Shown: positions 1 to 11,830, numbered from the stretch's first letter. The stretch: DNA of 64,000 nt from Frischella perrara (GCF_000807275.1 NZ_CP009056.1:2357192-2421191); one strand, 5' to 3'. Notes: generated by a model not told the origin, from the sequence alone. Translations and numbers: made by a program.

Positions 1-308
1 ATGCTATTGAAGAAAACATCATCGTGAAATGTAAGAATCAAGATGTGGAGAGTCAAGAAATCTTTGTTCATATTGATTCAGGTAAACAAGTTAGCAAAAT
101 AAAATTGATTGATGAAAGTGGCGTTAGTTTTATCTTAAATCGAGATTGGACTCTCAAACGAATTAAGTTTGATAATGTTATCTTGGATAAGAATGAAGAA
201 TTTCTACCAGAAGAAAAAAATCTTAAATTAGATGCTGACTTCATATTAATGTCGAATACTCTGTTAAAAACATTCGAAACGTTGAAAAATATTATAAACA
301 AGTTATAA
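1..308 (+). CDS. 3' end of an unrecognised protein, cut by the window edge
   Basis: An open frame is already running at base 3 and continues to a TAA at 306-308, giving about 101 residues. It has no start with a ribosome-binding site; the GTG at 24 is a possible internal start but lacks a good Shine-Dalgarno sequence, so the gene probably begins upstream of the window. The visible part is hydrophilic, rich in Lys, Asp, Glu and Ile, with no membrane segment, no cysteine pair and no motif I recognise. It ends with a likely helix. It could be the C-terminal domain of a larger protein or a small hypothetical protein. No function is assigned. Confidence 0.55.
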   Translation, partial: AIEENIIVKCKNQDVESQEIFVHIDSGKQVSKIKLIDESGVSFILNRDWTLKRIKFDNVILDKNEEFLPEEKNLKLDADFILMSNTLLKTFETLKNIINKL

Positions 309-374
309 CTATTTAAATATATTGGAATTTCCTATTGTAAAAAGAAGATAAACCATTTAATTATAAAATTGTTG

Positions 375-389
375 TGATATACTATATCA
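375..389. promoter_or_regulatory. Short dyad in the ompA upstream region
   Basis: TGATAT-ACT-ATATCA lies about 110 bp before the ompA start, with 6-bp arms and a 3-base spacer. The sequence TTGTTG just before it could be a -35 element. The central 11 bases are the same as in the much longer palindrome in front of the RadC-like gene at 18330-18364. In DNA this AT-rich that may be chance. Confidence 0.25.
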
Positions 390-498
390 TAGTATTTATG
401 TATGAATTACGATATAAGAAAGAGGTTAGCTGAACTCTCTGTAATTTATATAAAATACGGGGATAATGTTTTCAACAACAAATTAGTTGAGGGATAAA

Positions 499-1554
499 AT
501 GAAAAAAACAACTTTAGCACTAGCAGTGGCAATTGCTAGTATGTCATGTGTAGCAAATGCTGCAATACCTGAAGATACATTCTATGTCGGCGGTAAAGTC
601 GGTTGGTCTAAATTCTTTAATACAAAGTCTCAAAAAGTAGACGATGCTAGAAAAGTAACGAACAACCGTGTTGGTGGTGGAGCTTTCATTGGTTTCCAAG
701 CTACTCCATACTTAGCTGCTGAATTAGGATATGACTGGCTTGGTCAATTAGAATATAAAGGTCACCACAAAAGTAAAGTGGGCAAATTAACTGCTCATGG
801 TGTATCTCTTACTGGTAAAGCTAGCTACCCATTAGCATTCATTTCTGATGATTTAGATATTTACGCTCGTGCGGGTGCTTTCGTTCATATTACCAAATGG
901 AAACAACCACATCATAGTGGAAGCAGTGAAACTAATGTTTCTCCTGTATTTGCATTAGGTCTTGATTATCGTCTAAACGATGACTTTTCAACTCGTTTAG
1001 AATATCAATGGGTTAACCAAATGCACAATGATGGACCAACTAAACCAGATAATGGTCTTTTAGCATTTGGTGTTACTTATAACTTTGGTTCACCACAAGC
1101 ACCTAAAGCCTCTGAACTTCTTGAAGTACGTGAAAATCGTTTCGTACTAAATGAAGATGTTTTGTTTAACTATAACAAAGCGGAATTAAAATTTGAAGGT
1201 CAAGAAGCTTTGAATAAACTAGTTCGTGATTTAGTTAAAATTAACCCATCTGAAAGTGCAATTATCGTTATTGGTCACACCGATCGCATCGGTTCTGCAA
1301 GCTATAACCAAAGACTTTCCGAACGTCGTGCTCAATCAGTTAGTAACTACCTAGTTTCTCAAGGTGTTCCAGCTGGCTTGATCGCTGTTCGTGGTGCGGG
1401 TAAAACTCAACCTATTACAGGTAATAAATGTAATGCACTTAAAGGTGCCGATCTTAAAGCATGTTTAGCACCAGATCGTCGTGTTGAGATCGAAGTTAAA
1501 GCTAAAACAGTTGAAGAAGTTGTTATTGACGAGCGCAAAGACAACACTAAATAA
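499..1554 (+). CDS. ompA: OmpA family outer-membrane porin / peptidoglycan anchor
   Basis: OmpA, an abundant outer-membrane protein that links the outer membrane to peptidoglycan. The start is the ATG at 499, preceded by GAGGG; an in-frame TTG at 487 is less likely. Residues 1-21 form a signal peptide (MKKTTLALAVAI...) cleaved after ANA. Residues about 25-200 form the eight-stranded beta-barrel domain, with alternating aromatic strands. The C-terminal OmpA domain carries the peptidoglycan-binding core (GHTDRIGSASYNQRLSERRA) and a cysteine pair, CNALKGADLKAC, like the disulfide loop of enterobacterial OmpA. The length of 351 aa is close to E. coli OmpA (346). A strong terminator follows. It sits directly upstream of dnaA, which is not its place in E. 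coli. Confidence 0.95.
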   Translation: MKKTTLALAVAIASMSCVANAAIPEDTFYVGGKVGWSKFFNTKSQKVDDARKVTNNRVGGGAFIGFQATPYLAAELGYDWLGQLEYKGHHKSKVGKLTAHGVSLTGKASYPLAFISDDLDIYARAGAFVHITKWKQPHHSGSSETNVSPVFALGLDYRLNDDFSTRLEYQWVNQMHNDGPTKPDNGLLAFGVTYNFGSPQAPKASELLEVRENRFVLNEDVLFNYNKAELKFEGQEALNKLVRDLVKINPSESAIIVIGHTDRIGSASYNQRLSERRAQSVSNYLVSQGVPAGLIAVRGAGKTQPITGNKCNALKGADLKACLAPDRRVEIEVKAKTVEEVVIDERKDNTK

Positions 1555-1582
1555 TTGTATAGTAGTTAAAACTACTATCAAC

Positions 1583-1609
1583 AAAAAACCCGGCTTACCG
1601 GGTTTTTTT
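1583..1609 (+). terminator. Rho-independent terminator after ompA
   Basis: CCCGG-CTTA-CCGGG stem-loop flanked by an A-run and a run of seven T, 30 bp after the ompA stop. This is the classic form and probably works in both directions. Confidence 0.93.
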
Positions 1610-1740
1610 GTTGATTATTTAGTTACATTGATTAAAATAGCAAGACTAAATTTGTTTCTCAAAATTATATAAATATATATCAAGATTATTCATTCGTAAC
1701 TTTTTGTTATTTACATTTTTTCTAATTCACGACCCTTATC

Positions 1741-1749
1741 TGTGAATAA
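1741..1749 (-). promoter_or_regulatory. DnaA box upstream of dnaA
   Basis: TGTGAATAA, the complement of TTATTCACA, fits the DnaA-box consensus TTATNCACA. It lies 30 bp before the dnaA start, a usual place for autoregulation by DnaA. A perfect consensus box, TGTGGATAA, follows at 1849-1857 inside the dnaA coding region. Confidence 0.6.
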
Positions 1750-1778
1750 TTAGTACAATCAAACATATTGGAGTTATT

Positions 1779-3149
1779 GTGTCTACGACTGTCTGGCAAG
1801 AATGCCTATCGCAACTTCAAGAAGAATTAACTTCCACTGAATTTAATCTGTGGATAAGACCATTACAAATTGAAGCTGATGATGATAATCTTTATCTTTA
1901 TGCTCCAAATCGCTTTGTATTAGATTGGGTTAAAAATAAATATTTACCTACTATATCTGCTATAATAAATCAATTAATGAATGGTCAACCACCACGGTTA
2001 TCAATTGAAGTAGGTTCATTACGTCAATCTCATAGTGATCAGAAAAACACTGATCAAAATGTAAAACCAAAGCCTACAATGCCTTCTATTAAAAGTCAGC
2101 CAGTAAAAAAAACAGAGGAGATTGTTTACCGTTCTGGCATTAATCCTAAACATACATTTGCTAGTTTTGTGGAAGGTAAATCTAATCAATTGGCAAATGC
2201 CGCTGCCAAACAAGTAGCAGAAAACCCTGGTAAAGCCTATAATCCATTATTCGTATACGGTTCAACAGGTTTAGGTAAGACTCATTTATTACATGCAGTA
2301 GGTAATCAAATTATTCAAAACAAGTCCAATGCTAAAGTTATTTATATGCATTCTGAACGTTTTGTACAAGATATGGTTAAAGCATTACAGAATAATGCCA
2401 TTGAGGATTTTAAACAATATTACCGTTCCGTTGATGCATTATTAATAGATGATATTCAATTTTTTGCTAATAAAGAGCGTTCTCAAGAAGAGTTTTTCCA
2501 TACTTTTAATGCCTTACTCGAAGGAAATCAACAAATTATATTGACATCAGATCGTTATCCAAAAGAAATTGATGGTGTTGAAGACCGATTAAAATCTCGT
2601 TTCGGTTGGGGGTTAACTATTGCAATCGAACCACCTGAACTGGAAACACGGGTAGCAATTTTAATGAAAAAAGCAGAAGAAAATCATATTAAACTTCCAG
2701 AAGAAGTGGCTTTTTTTATTGCTAAACGATTACGTTCTAATGTACGAGAATTAGAAGGTGCTTTAAACCGAGTCATTGCAAATGCCAATTTTACCGGCAA
2801 GGCGATTAACATAGATTTTGTTAAAGATGCATTAAAAGATCTATTAGCACTACAAGAAAAACTAGTTACTATTGAAAATATCCAAAAAACGGTTGCGGAA
2901 TATTATAAAATTAAGGTATCTGATCTCTTATCTAAACGCCGATCCCGTTCCGTTGCCAGACCAAGACAAGTTGCTATGGCTTTAGCAAAAGAGTTAACCA
3001 ATAAGAGCCTACCTGAAATTGGTGATGGCTTTGGTGGTCGAGATCACACAACGGTATTACATGCATGCCGTAAAATTGCAGAATTAAGAGAAGAAAGCAA
3101 CGATATTAAAGAAGATTACTCTAATTTAGTTCGTACACTTTCAACATAA
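1779..3149 (+). CDS. dnaA: Chromosomal replication initiator DnaA
   Basis: DnaA binds DnaA boxes, opens oriC and loads DnaB helicase. It starts with GTG at 1779 after TTGGAG. Domain I is the N-terminal 80 residues ([15 protein letters not shown]). A short variable linker (about 90-120) is followed by the AAA+ domain, with Walker [10 protein letters not shown] near residue 165 and Walker [10 protein letters not shown] near 225. The C-terminal domain IV carries the DnaA signature [15 protein letters not shown]. The protein is 456 aa, slightly shorter than E. coli (467) because of a short domain II. It is first in a dnaA-dnaN-recF-gyrB string. The usual upstream neighbour rpmH is missing; ompA is there instead. 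Confidence 0.98.
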   Translation: MSTTVWQECLSQLQEELTSTEFNLWIRPLQIEADDDNLYLYAPNRFVLDWVKNKYLPTISAIINQLMNGQPPRLSIEVGSLRQSHSDQKNTDQNVKPKPTMPSIKSQPVKKTEEIVYRSGINPKHTFASFVEGKSNQLANAAAKQVAENPGKAYNPLFVYGSTGLGKTHLLHAVGNQIIQNKSNAKVIYMHSERFVQDMVKALQNNAIEDFKQYYRSVDALLIDDIQFFANKERSQEEFFHTFNALLEGNQQIILTSDRYPKEIDGVEDRLKSRFGWGLTIAIEPPELETRVAILMKKAEENHIKLPEEVAFFIAKRLRSNVRELEGALNRVIANANFTGKAINIDFVKDALKDLLALQEKLVTIENIQKTVAEYYKIKVSDLLSKRRSRSVARPRQVAMALAKELTNKSLPEIGDGFGGRDHTTVLHACRKIAELREESNDIKEDYSNLVRTLST

Positions 3150-3173
3150 CTATTTTTAAATAAAGAAACCATT

Positions 3174-4277
3174 ATGAAATTCATTATTGATCGAGAAAAA
3201 CTTATCAAACCATTACAACTGGTCAGTGCGCCATTAAGTAGTAGGCCAACATTGCCAATTCTTGGTAATCTCCTATTACAAGTTGATGATAATGTACTAT
3301 CAATGACGGGTACAGATTTAGAAATAGAGATGATCACCCGATTACCACTTTATGAAATCAGTGAATCGGGAGCCACCACGGTCCCTGCACGGAAATTCTT
3401 AGATATTTGTCGTAGCTTACCGGCTAATTCACAAATTGCCATTAAACTAGAAGATAATCGTTTAACCATTCAATCTGGTCGAAGCAAATTTGCATTATCA
3501 ACTCTACCAGCAAGTGATTTTCCTAATTTAGAAAATTGGCAATGTGATGTCGATTTTTGTATTCCACAAAAAACGTTAAAACAGCTAATTGATTCGGTTC
3601 AATTTTCCATGGCTAGTCAGGATGTCCGCTATTACCTTAACGGAATGTTATTTGAAACTGAAAATAATCTATTAAAAACTGTTGCTACTGATGGACATCG
3701 ATTGGCCGTTTGTGCATTACCTATTGGACAAACAATCCCAACTAGCTGTTCTGTTATTATGCCGAGAAAAGGTGTATTGGAATTAGCTAAGTTAGTAAGT
3801 GATAATGATGAATTGATTAATATTCAAATTGGTAGTAATAATTTGAGAGTCAATTTATCAGACATAACGTTCACATCTAAACTTATTGATGGACGTTTTC
3901 CTGACTATCGAAAAGTGTTGCCACGTAATCCTGATAAAATCCTTGAAGCTCCGTGTGAAGTACTAAGAAGTGCATTATCACGAGCTGCTATTTTATCTAA
4001 CGAGAAATTCCGTGGAATACGTCTTTATATTCATGATAATCGAATTAAAATTACGGCTAATAACCCCGATCAAGAAGAAGCTGAAGAAATTATTGATGTT
4101 AAATATAATGCTGAACCACTAGAAATTGGTTTTAACGTTACCTATTTGTTAGACGTTCTTAACGTCTTAAAATGTGAAACAGTTCGTATGCTATTAACTG
4201 ACTCAACATCAAGCGTACAAATTGAAAACATCAATAATCAATCTGCGACGTATGTTGTTATGCCTATGCGTTTGTAA
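3174..4277 (+). CDS. dnaN: DNA polymerase III beta sliding clamp
   Basis: The sliding clamp that tethers DNA polymerase III and other enzymes to DNA. ATG start at 3174, 24 bp after the dnaA stop, so it is probably co-transcribed with dnaA. The 367 aa match the family length (E. coli 366). The three repeated clamp domains are visible, and the C-terminus ends in the conserved YVVMPMRL that forms part of the partner-binding pocket. The N-terminus MKFIIDREKLIKPL is typical of the family. Confidence 0.98.
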   Translation: MKFIIDREKLIKPLQLVSAPLSSRPTLPILGNLLLQVDDNVLSMTGTDLEIEMITRLPLYEISESGATTVPARKFLDICRSLPANSQIAIKLEDNRLTIQSGRSKFALSTLPASDFPNLENWQCDVDFCIPQKTLKQLIDSVQFSMASQDVRYYLNGMLFETENNLLKTVATDGHRLAVCALPIGQTIPTSCSVIMPRKGVLELAKLVSDNDELINIQIGSNNLRVNLSDITFTSKLIDGRFPDYRKVLPRNPDKILEAPCEVLRSALSRAAILSNEKFRGIRLYIHDNRIKITANNPDQEEAEEIIDVKYNAEPLEIGFNVTYLLDVLNVLKCETVRMLLTDSTSSVQIENINNQSATYVVMPMRL

Positions 4278-4336
4278 ATTTACTATCCGTATATTGCTCT
4301 ACTTTGTATTCAATATACGGTGTCTATTCTTACATT

Positions 4337-5413
4337 ATGACCATTGCTCAAATCAAAATTCATCATTTCCGCAATATTGATTTTGCTGATATTACGCCTT
4401 CGCCTGAATTTAACTTTATCATCGGGAATAATGGTAGTGGTAAAACTAGTTTTCTTGAAGCCATTTACATGCTAGGACATGGTCGAGCTTTTAGACATCA
4501 AGTATCAAGTCGCATTATTCAACATCATCAGTCTGAGCTGATTTTATTTAGTAAGCTGATTAATGCCAACCTGCAATCCCATAGTATTGGACTTTCTAAA
4601 ACTCGCGATGGTAAAAATAAAATTAGGATTGATAATGATGATGGGTATAGATTAACTGATTTAGCAAAATTGCTACCTTTACAATTAATTACTCCCGAAG
4701 GATTTGATCTGTTAACCGGTGGTCCAAAATATCGGCGAGCATTTATTGATTGGGGATGTTTCCACCATTATCCTGAGTTTATTGGTCTTTGGAATAACTT
4801 GCGTCGACTACTTAAACAACGTAATGCACTTTTAAAACAAGCTTCATCATATCAACAATTATTACCATGGGATAAAGAGCTCATTCCCATTGCGCATCGC
4901 GTTAGCGAAATCCGAGCCGATTATTTAGCCCAAATTAAACCTGACATTATCAATACTTGTGCGGAATTTTTACCCGAATATCAACTTGATTGCCAATTTT
5001 ATCAGGGTTGGAATTCCGAACAAAATTATGGGGAATTATTAGCTGAGCAATTTATTCGTGATCATACCGTAAATTATACAACTATTGGACCACACAAAGC
5101 TGAACTTAGGTTAAAAGTTAACAATATACCAGTAGAAGATCTTTTTTCACGTGGGCAGTTAAAATTATTGTTATGTGCCTTACGGTTAGCTCAAGGTGAA
5201 TTCTATGCTAGGCATAAACAACAACCCTGCTTATATCTGATCGATGATTTTGCTTCTGAGCTTGATTCTATTAAACGCAATCTCTTTGCTAAACGATTAA
5301 AATCAATGCATTCTCAAGTGTTTATTACCGCGGTTGATCGGGCGCAAATCAACGAAATGATCAGTGAAAATGACAAGATTTTTTATGTAAAATCTGGTAC
5401 AATTAGCCTATAA
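4337..5413 (+). CDS. recF: Recombination mediator RecF
   Basis: RecF helps load RecA at single-strand gaps with RecO and RecR. The chosen start is ATG 4337 (MTIAQIKIHHFRNI), which aligns with the start of enterobacterial RecF; an upstream in-frame TTG at 4304 would add 11 unrelated residues. Walker A GNNGSGKTS is near residue 33, and the ABC-type signature SRGQ and Walker B YLIDDFASELD are near the C-terminus. The length of 358 aa equals the E. coli size within one residue. It lies about 60 bp after dnaN and 41 bp before gyrB. Confidence 0.97.
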   Translation: MTIAQIKIHHFRNIDFADITPSPEFNFIIGNNGSGKTSFLEAIYMLGHGRAFRHQVSSRIIQHHQSELILFSKLINANLQSHSIGLSKTRDGKNKIRIDNDDGYRLTDLAKLLPLQLITPEGFDLLTGGPKYRRAFIDWGCFHHYPEFIGLWNNLRRLLKQRNALLKQASSYQQLLPWDKELIPIAHRVSEIRADYLAQIKPDIINTCAEFLPEYQLDCQFYQGWNSEQNYGELLAEQFIRDHTVNYTTIGPHKAELRLKVNNIPVEDLFSRGQLKLLLCALRLAQGEFYARHKQQPCLYLIDDFASELDSIKRNLFAKRLKSMHSQVFITAVDRAQINEMISENDKIFYVKSGTISL

Positions 5414-5430
5414 AATACTCTTATTTATAA

Positions 5431-7866
<2,436 letters not shown>

Positions 7867-7903
7867 ATTGATTGCTATTTGATAATAAATATAGAATAAA
7901 TAC

Positions 7904-7931
7904 AAACCAGACATGTTGTCTGGTTTTTTAT
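7904..7931 (+). terminator. Terminator after gyrB
   Basis: Stem AACCAGAC / GTCTGGTT with loop ATGTT, followed by a T-rich tail. It sits about 40 bp after the gyrB stop. Confidence 0.88.
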
Positions 7932-8050
7932 TTTTCAATTCAAAATCGGCTAATCATCAGTGATGATCAATAATGAACATTACTAATTTTTATACGGTCG
8001 TTTAAAAAGCTAGCATAAATTAGATATTGAAAAGAGAATTATAATGTTAT

Positions 8051-9229
8051 CTATTCCATTGCATATTTAATAATTTGTTTTTTCAAACAATTAAGTCGAT
8101 TAATAGCATTCATGCCAACTCCTCTGGTCACATTTTTTATAGGGTTGTTACCGTTGAAAATATCTTGAATACCTTTCATTGCAGCCATCATGATTAAGGT
8201 ATCTTTATGCCGGTTGAGTTGATAATAACGGTAATAACGTGATAAACCTATATCATGATGTTCTATATAATGACTATTAATCAGATCAGTTAACTGCTTA
8301 GAATCTTGAAAACCTAAATTAGCTCCCTGCCCTGCTAAAGGATGAATAGTATGTGCTGCATCGCCTATTAGAATTAATCGTGATTTAACGGTGTTCACAC
8401 AATAACGTGCAATTAAAGGGAAGGTATAACGCTCGCTGATTAACTCACATTGTCCAGTATAATGTTCAACAATTTGATTTAGTTGATAATTAAATTCATC
8501 ATTAGTTAACCCAACTAACCTATTGGCATTTTGTGGGTTGGTTGACCAAACTAAACAGCTTTCGTTAGATTTCCATAATGGTAAAAAAGCGATGATTCCT
8601 TGCGGATAAAAAATCTGTTTTGCACAGGCTTGATGGGCTATCTCTGTTCTCACGGTAGCAATAATCGCGTGGTGCTTATAAGGCTGAGTGAACATTTTAA
8701 TTTTCTGTTGCTGACGAATAAATGAATTAGCGCCATCCGCAGCAATAATCAATTTAGCTGCAATTTGGTTTCCATTGGCAAGTTGAATAAAACCACGGTC
8801 AGAACTAAAAAATAGATCGGTCACCTTCTGATAGAAAAAGTGAACTTGTTTTTGTTCGGCAAGTTTATGATATAGCGTATTTTGAATTAATTGATTTTCA
8901 ATTATATATCCTAAGTGGGAATGCGGATATGCAACGCTATGTTCGTTAAGAGAGGCAAAACCATCAACTTCCTGTACATCAATGCTATCAAATGGTTGAA
9001 CTCTATTACTTGCAAGTAAATCATTCCAAATACCAATTTGCTGAAAATATTTCTGACTGGCATAATTAATTGCCGAAGCTCTGATTTCAACCTGATGCTC
9101 ATCAAGTTCTCGGTATAATTGATGATTATCAGAAATAATTGCAATCTTCATGCCTTGCTGATACAAACCACAAGCTGTGGCTAAACCAATCATACCACCA
9201 CCCACAATGGCAACATCAAAATCGACCAC
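8051..9229 (-). CDS. ubiI: FAD-dependent ubiquinone-biosynthesis hydroxylase (UbiI/VisC-like)
   Basis: A flavoprotein monooxygenase of the UbiH/UbiF/UbiI family that hydroxylates the octaprenylphenol ring in ubiquinone synthesis. The N-terminal dinucleotide fold is VGGGMIGLATACGL. The second FAD motif AADGANSFIRQ is central, and the family signature LIGDAAHTIHPLAGQGANLGF is near residue 285. The tail GIQDIFNGNNPIKN resembles UbiI (VisC) more than UbiF, so C5 hydroxylation of 2-octaprenylphenol is my preferred role. UbiF remains possible. The start is GTG at 9229, preceded by GAGG; 392 aa. It stands alone, divergent from the repressor gene at 9528. Confidence 0.82.
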   Translation of the reverse strand: MVDFDVAIVGGGMIGLATACGLYQQGMKIAIISDNHQLYRELDEHQVEIRASAINYASQKYFQQIGIWNDLLASNRVQPFDSIDVQEVDGFASLNEHSVAYPHSHLGYIIENQLIQNTLYHKLAEQKQVHFFYQKVTDLFFSSDRGFIQLANGNQIAAKLIIAADGANSFIRQQQKIKMFTQPYKHHAIIATVRTEIAHQACAKQIFYPQGIIAFLPLWKSNESCLVWSTNPQNANRLVGLTNDEFNYQLNQIVEHYTGQCELISERYTFPLIARYCVNTVKSRLILIGDAAHTIHPLAGQGANLGFQDSKQLTDLINSHYIEHHDIGLSRYYRYYQLNRHKDTLIMMAAMKGIQDIFNGNNPIKNVTRGVGMNAINRLNCLKKQIIKYAME

Positions 9230-9527
9230 CCTAACCTCACATCCAATTAACGTTTATTTAAGCGATCATACCATATTTTAAATATTTCTATCAGCGATTA
9301 ACGCTAACAAAATTACCATAAAATCCTATTAGAATTGTTAATAATGTTATAAATGGATCAGGTTATCGGAAAAAATTGATCTTAAAATGCCTTCTCATTA
9401 TTACATATTAGGACATTTACAAGGGATAATTAACAATATTTACATAATATTCATATAGTTATAAAGAATAAATTCATCTATAATAGTTACCCCAACATTT
9501 TGTACCATAATAGAATAGGAAGAATAA
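9230..9527. other. Divergent intergenic region ubiI / repressor
   Basis: 298 bp without a gene between two divergent coding regions, strongly AT-rich toward the right end. It must contain promoters for both. I can pick out only AT-rich -10-like sequences (for example TATAAT near 9480) and no long dyad or DnaA-type box. Confidence 0.5.
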
Positions 9528-10211
9528 ATGAAAACTAATAAAAGTGTGCAAAATTTTAAGCAACGCCTTGCGGAGGTAATGCAAGATAATTCCATTGCAA
9601 GTTTTGCAAAAAAATGCGACATGTCGGAAACGGTAATACGTGATTACTTATCAGGAAAAACATATCCTTCTTTGAATCGCTTAGCGCTTATAGCTGAAAA
9701 ATGTGGGGTCACTTATACTTGGCTAGCATCAGGATATCATCCACAGGATATCGATCTCATTGAGGATAGTCAGAATTATAATGACCCAATCCACCGTATT
9801 CCCGTTTATAGTAAACAGTGCCCTACGCTTGAAGAAGCAAGTACACAAAAATATGTTCGCGGTACACCACCTGTAATGAATTATCCCGTGTTAAACGGTT
9901 GGTTAGACTATAGAGGATTAGATGCTAATCAATTAATTCTATATTGGGCTAAAGGTAATATGATGTCGCCTGAAATCAAAAATAATAATGGATTACTTAT
10001 TGATACTACCCCAAAAGATATTGTTGACGGTAGTATTTATCTCATTGAATACTTAGATATTACGATGATAAGGCGTATTAGATTAACACTAGATGGTTGG
10101 ATTTTATTAGGAAATAATTCCGATTGTGAAACCATTACTGTAAATCGAGAAGATTTTAAAAATTATCACATTGTCGGCAATGTAGTACAAATCATTAAAG
10201 ATCTTTATTAA
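9528..10211 (+). CDS. XRE-family repressor with a degenerate S24-like C-terminal domain
   Basis: A 227-aa transcription regulator. Residues about 10-60 form a Cro/CI helix-turn-helix (FAKKCDMSETVIRDYLSG). Residues about 135-225 look like the S24/LexA-type domain of CI-like repressors. Where autocleaving members have G-D/N-S-M with a catalytic serine, this protein has GNMMSPE. The later lysine region reads TMIRRIRLTL, with arginines. Autocleavage is therefore unlikely, and the domain probably serves dimerisation or ligand sensing. There are no phage genes nearby, so it may be a domesticated prophage repressor or a stand-alone regulator. Its target is unknown. A strong terminator follows. Confidence 0.8.
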   Translation: MKTNKSVQNFKQRLAEVMQDNSIASFAKKCDMSETVIRDYLSGKTYPSLNRLALIAEKCGVTYTWLASGYHPQDIDLIEDSQNYNDPIHRIPVYSKQCPTLEEASTQKYVRGTPPVMNYPVLNGWLDYRGLDANQLILYWAKGNMMSPEIKNNNGLLIDTTPKDIVDGSIYLIEYLDITMIRRIRLTLDGWILLGNNSDCETITVNREDFKNYHIVGNVVQIIKDLY

Positions 10212-10240
10212 TTTCGTTCATAAAGATACTATTTAAACTT

Positions 10241-10279
10241 GTTATATAACCCTGCTTAATCGGGTTATATAACTTTTTT
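10241..10279 (+). terminator. Strong terminator after the XRE repressor
   Basis: A perfect 12-bp stem, GTTATATAACCC / GGGTTATATAAC, with an 9-base loop, followed by six T. Confidence 0.92.
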
Positions 10280-10421
10280 AAATTACATTAGTTAAATATT
10301 TTAATATCTAAAAAGACTATTGATTGTCTTACTAGTAATCATTTAGACTACCAAAATAAACAAGCCAAATTTACATTAGTATCTGCTTACAGATTAATAA
10401 TAACTATATTGAGACAATATC

Positions 10422-11342
10422 GTGAAATTAAACCAGTTGCGTTATATTGTAGAAGTTGCTCGTTGCGGTTCCATTAATGAAGCAGCTAAAAAACTCTACA
10501 TTACCCAACCTAGCCTATCAACTGCTATTAAAGAGTTAGAAGAAGAATTTAATATTAAGGTTTTTATTCGTACTACTAAGGGGGTTTCACTAACAACCGA
10601 AGGAATAGAATTCTTAGGCTATGCAAAACAAATACTTGATCAGGCTGAACTACTTGAACAACACTATAATAATAAAATACCATCAAAGCAACTTTGTAGT
10701 ATTTCTACTCAACATTATGCATTTGCAGTAAACGCTTTCGTTAATTTAATTAAACGAAATCATACTAATGAATATGAATTTACTTTACGAGAAACACGAA
10801 CTCACGATATCATTACTGACGTTGCAACCTTACGAAGTGAAGTTGGAATTTTATATCTAAATGATTTTAATCAAAAAGTAATTAAACGTTTATTAAAAGA
10901 AAATCAGCTTACATTCTCACCTTTATTTGAAGCTGCTCCTCACGTATTTATTAGTACCCAACATCCTTTATCAGGACAGAGTATTATTTCTTTGGAAGAA
11001 CTTGATGACTATCCTTATCTTTCATTTGAACAAGGTGAATATAATTCATTTTATTTCTCTGAAGAAATACTTAGTACTATTTACCATAAGAAAAGTATCC
11101 ATGTCAGTGATCGTGCAACGCTTTTTAATCTACTTCATGGTTTAAATGGTTATACGATTAGTACAGGCGTTTTGAGTACTGATCTAAATGGCTCGGATAT
11201 TGCATCTATCCCTTTAGCAACAGATGAACGTATTCTTGTCGGTTGGATTACATCACAAAAAGTGCAACTTAGCCAATCTGCATTAAGTTATATTAATGAA
11301 CTTAAAATCTTAATTCAAGATTATGGATTTAAATTAAGATAA
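10422..11342 (+). CDS. LysR-type transcriptional regulator
   Basis: A 306-aa LysR-family DNA-binding regulator. The winged helix-turn-helix spans residues 1-60 (MKLNQLRYIVEVARCGSINE, then QPSLSTAIKELEEE). The effector-binding domain covers about residues 90-300. It starts with GTG at 10422, preceded by TTGAGA. The effector domain resembles CysB-type regulators in general layout, but I cannot name the ligand. LysR genes often regulate a divergent neighbour; here the upstream gene is co-oriented and ends with a terminator, so the target is not evident from context. The following DUF2628 gene is 86 bp away and could be linked. Confidence 0.88.
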   Translation: MKLNQLRYIVEVARCGSINEAAKKLYITQPSLSTAIKELEEEFNIKVFIRTTKGVSLTTEGIEFLGYAKQILDQAELLEQHYNNKIPSKQLCSISTQHYAFAVNAFVNLIKRNHTNEYEFTLRETRTHDIITDVATLRSEVGILYLNDFNQKVIKRLLKENQLTFSPLFEAAPHVFISTQHPLSGQSIISLEELDDYPYLSFEQGEYNSFYFSEEILSTIYHKKSIHVSDRATLFNLLHGLNGYTISTGVLSTDLNGSDIASIPLATDERILVGWITSQKVQLSQSALSYINELKILIQDYGFKLR

Positions 11343-11428
11343 TTGATAATAAAAATTATTTCTTACAGTGTATTTTCTTTAACTTTTGAGATAAAATTTT
11401 ATTACCTTACTACTACATACAATTTATT

Positions 11429-11830
11429 ATGAAAAACTATAATATTTATAAACATCCGGATGGAAAAATTGAAGCTGTTAAACAAGGTTGGTCTTGGCCT
11501 GCATTCTTTTTTGGTTGGATTTGGGCGCTAATTAAACAATTATGGATGGTTGCAGGTTTATTAATTGCGTACGCAATAATATCATCTATTGTTATACAAT
11601 TAATGATCCTCCCTTCATATGATTATTATGAATATGGCGGACAAGATTTATCTCAAGCTTTTCTATTACAGAGCATATCATTACTAATTCAATTGGGTAT
11701 TGCGATCTATCTAGGTGTTAAAGGTAATAGTTTACGAGAAGCAAATTTAATTAAACGTGGTTATGAATGCATTGGTAATATAAATGCAGTCAATCCAGAT
11801 TCAGCAATAAGTGACGCTCTTAAAAATTAA
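11429..11830 (+). CDS. DUF2628 family small membrane protein
   Basis: A 133-aa protein of the DUF2628 family. The N-terminal YNIYKHPDGKIEAVKQGWSWPAFFFGW segment, aromatic and Trp-rich, is the usual hallmark. Two hydrophobic helices follow at about residues 35-58 and 78-98. A soluble tail contains a short LREANLIKRGYE stretch. These proteins are thought to be inner-membrane proteins of unknown role. The gene sits between a LysR regulator and proC. Confidence 0.8.
   Translation: MKNYNIYKHPDGKIEAVKQGWSWPAFFFGWIWALIKQLWMVAGLLIAYAIISSIVIQLMILPSYDYYEYGGQDLSQAFLLQSISLLIQLGIAIYLGVKGNSLREANLIKRGYECIGNINAVNPDSAISDALKN

Noticed and set aside
1741-1857. A chromosomal origin next to dnaA
   Set aside because: Only two DnaA boxes, one inside the gene; no cluster of boxes with an AT-rich 13-mer array was seen.
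4304-4336. TTG start for recF
   Set aside because: Adds 11 unrelated residues; ATG 4337 aligns with the RecF N-terminus.
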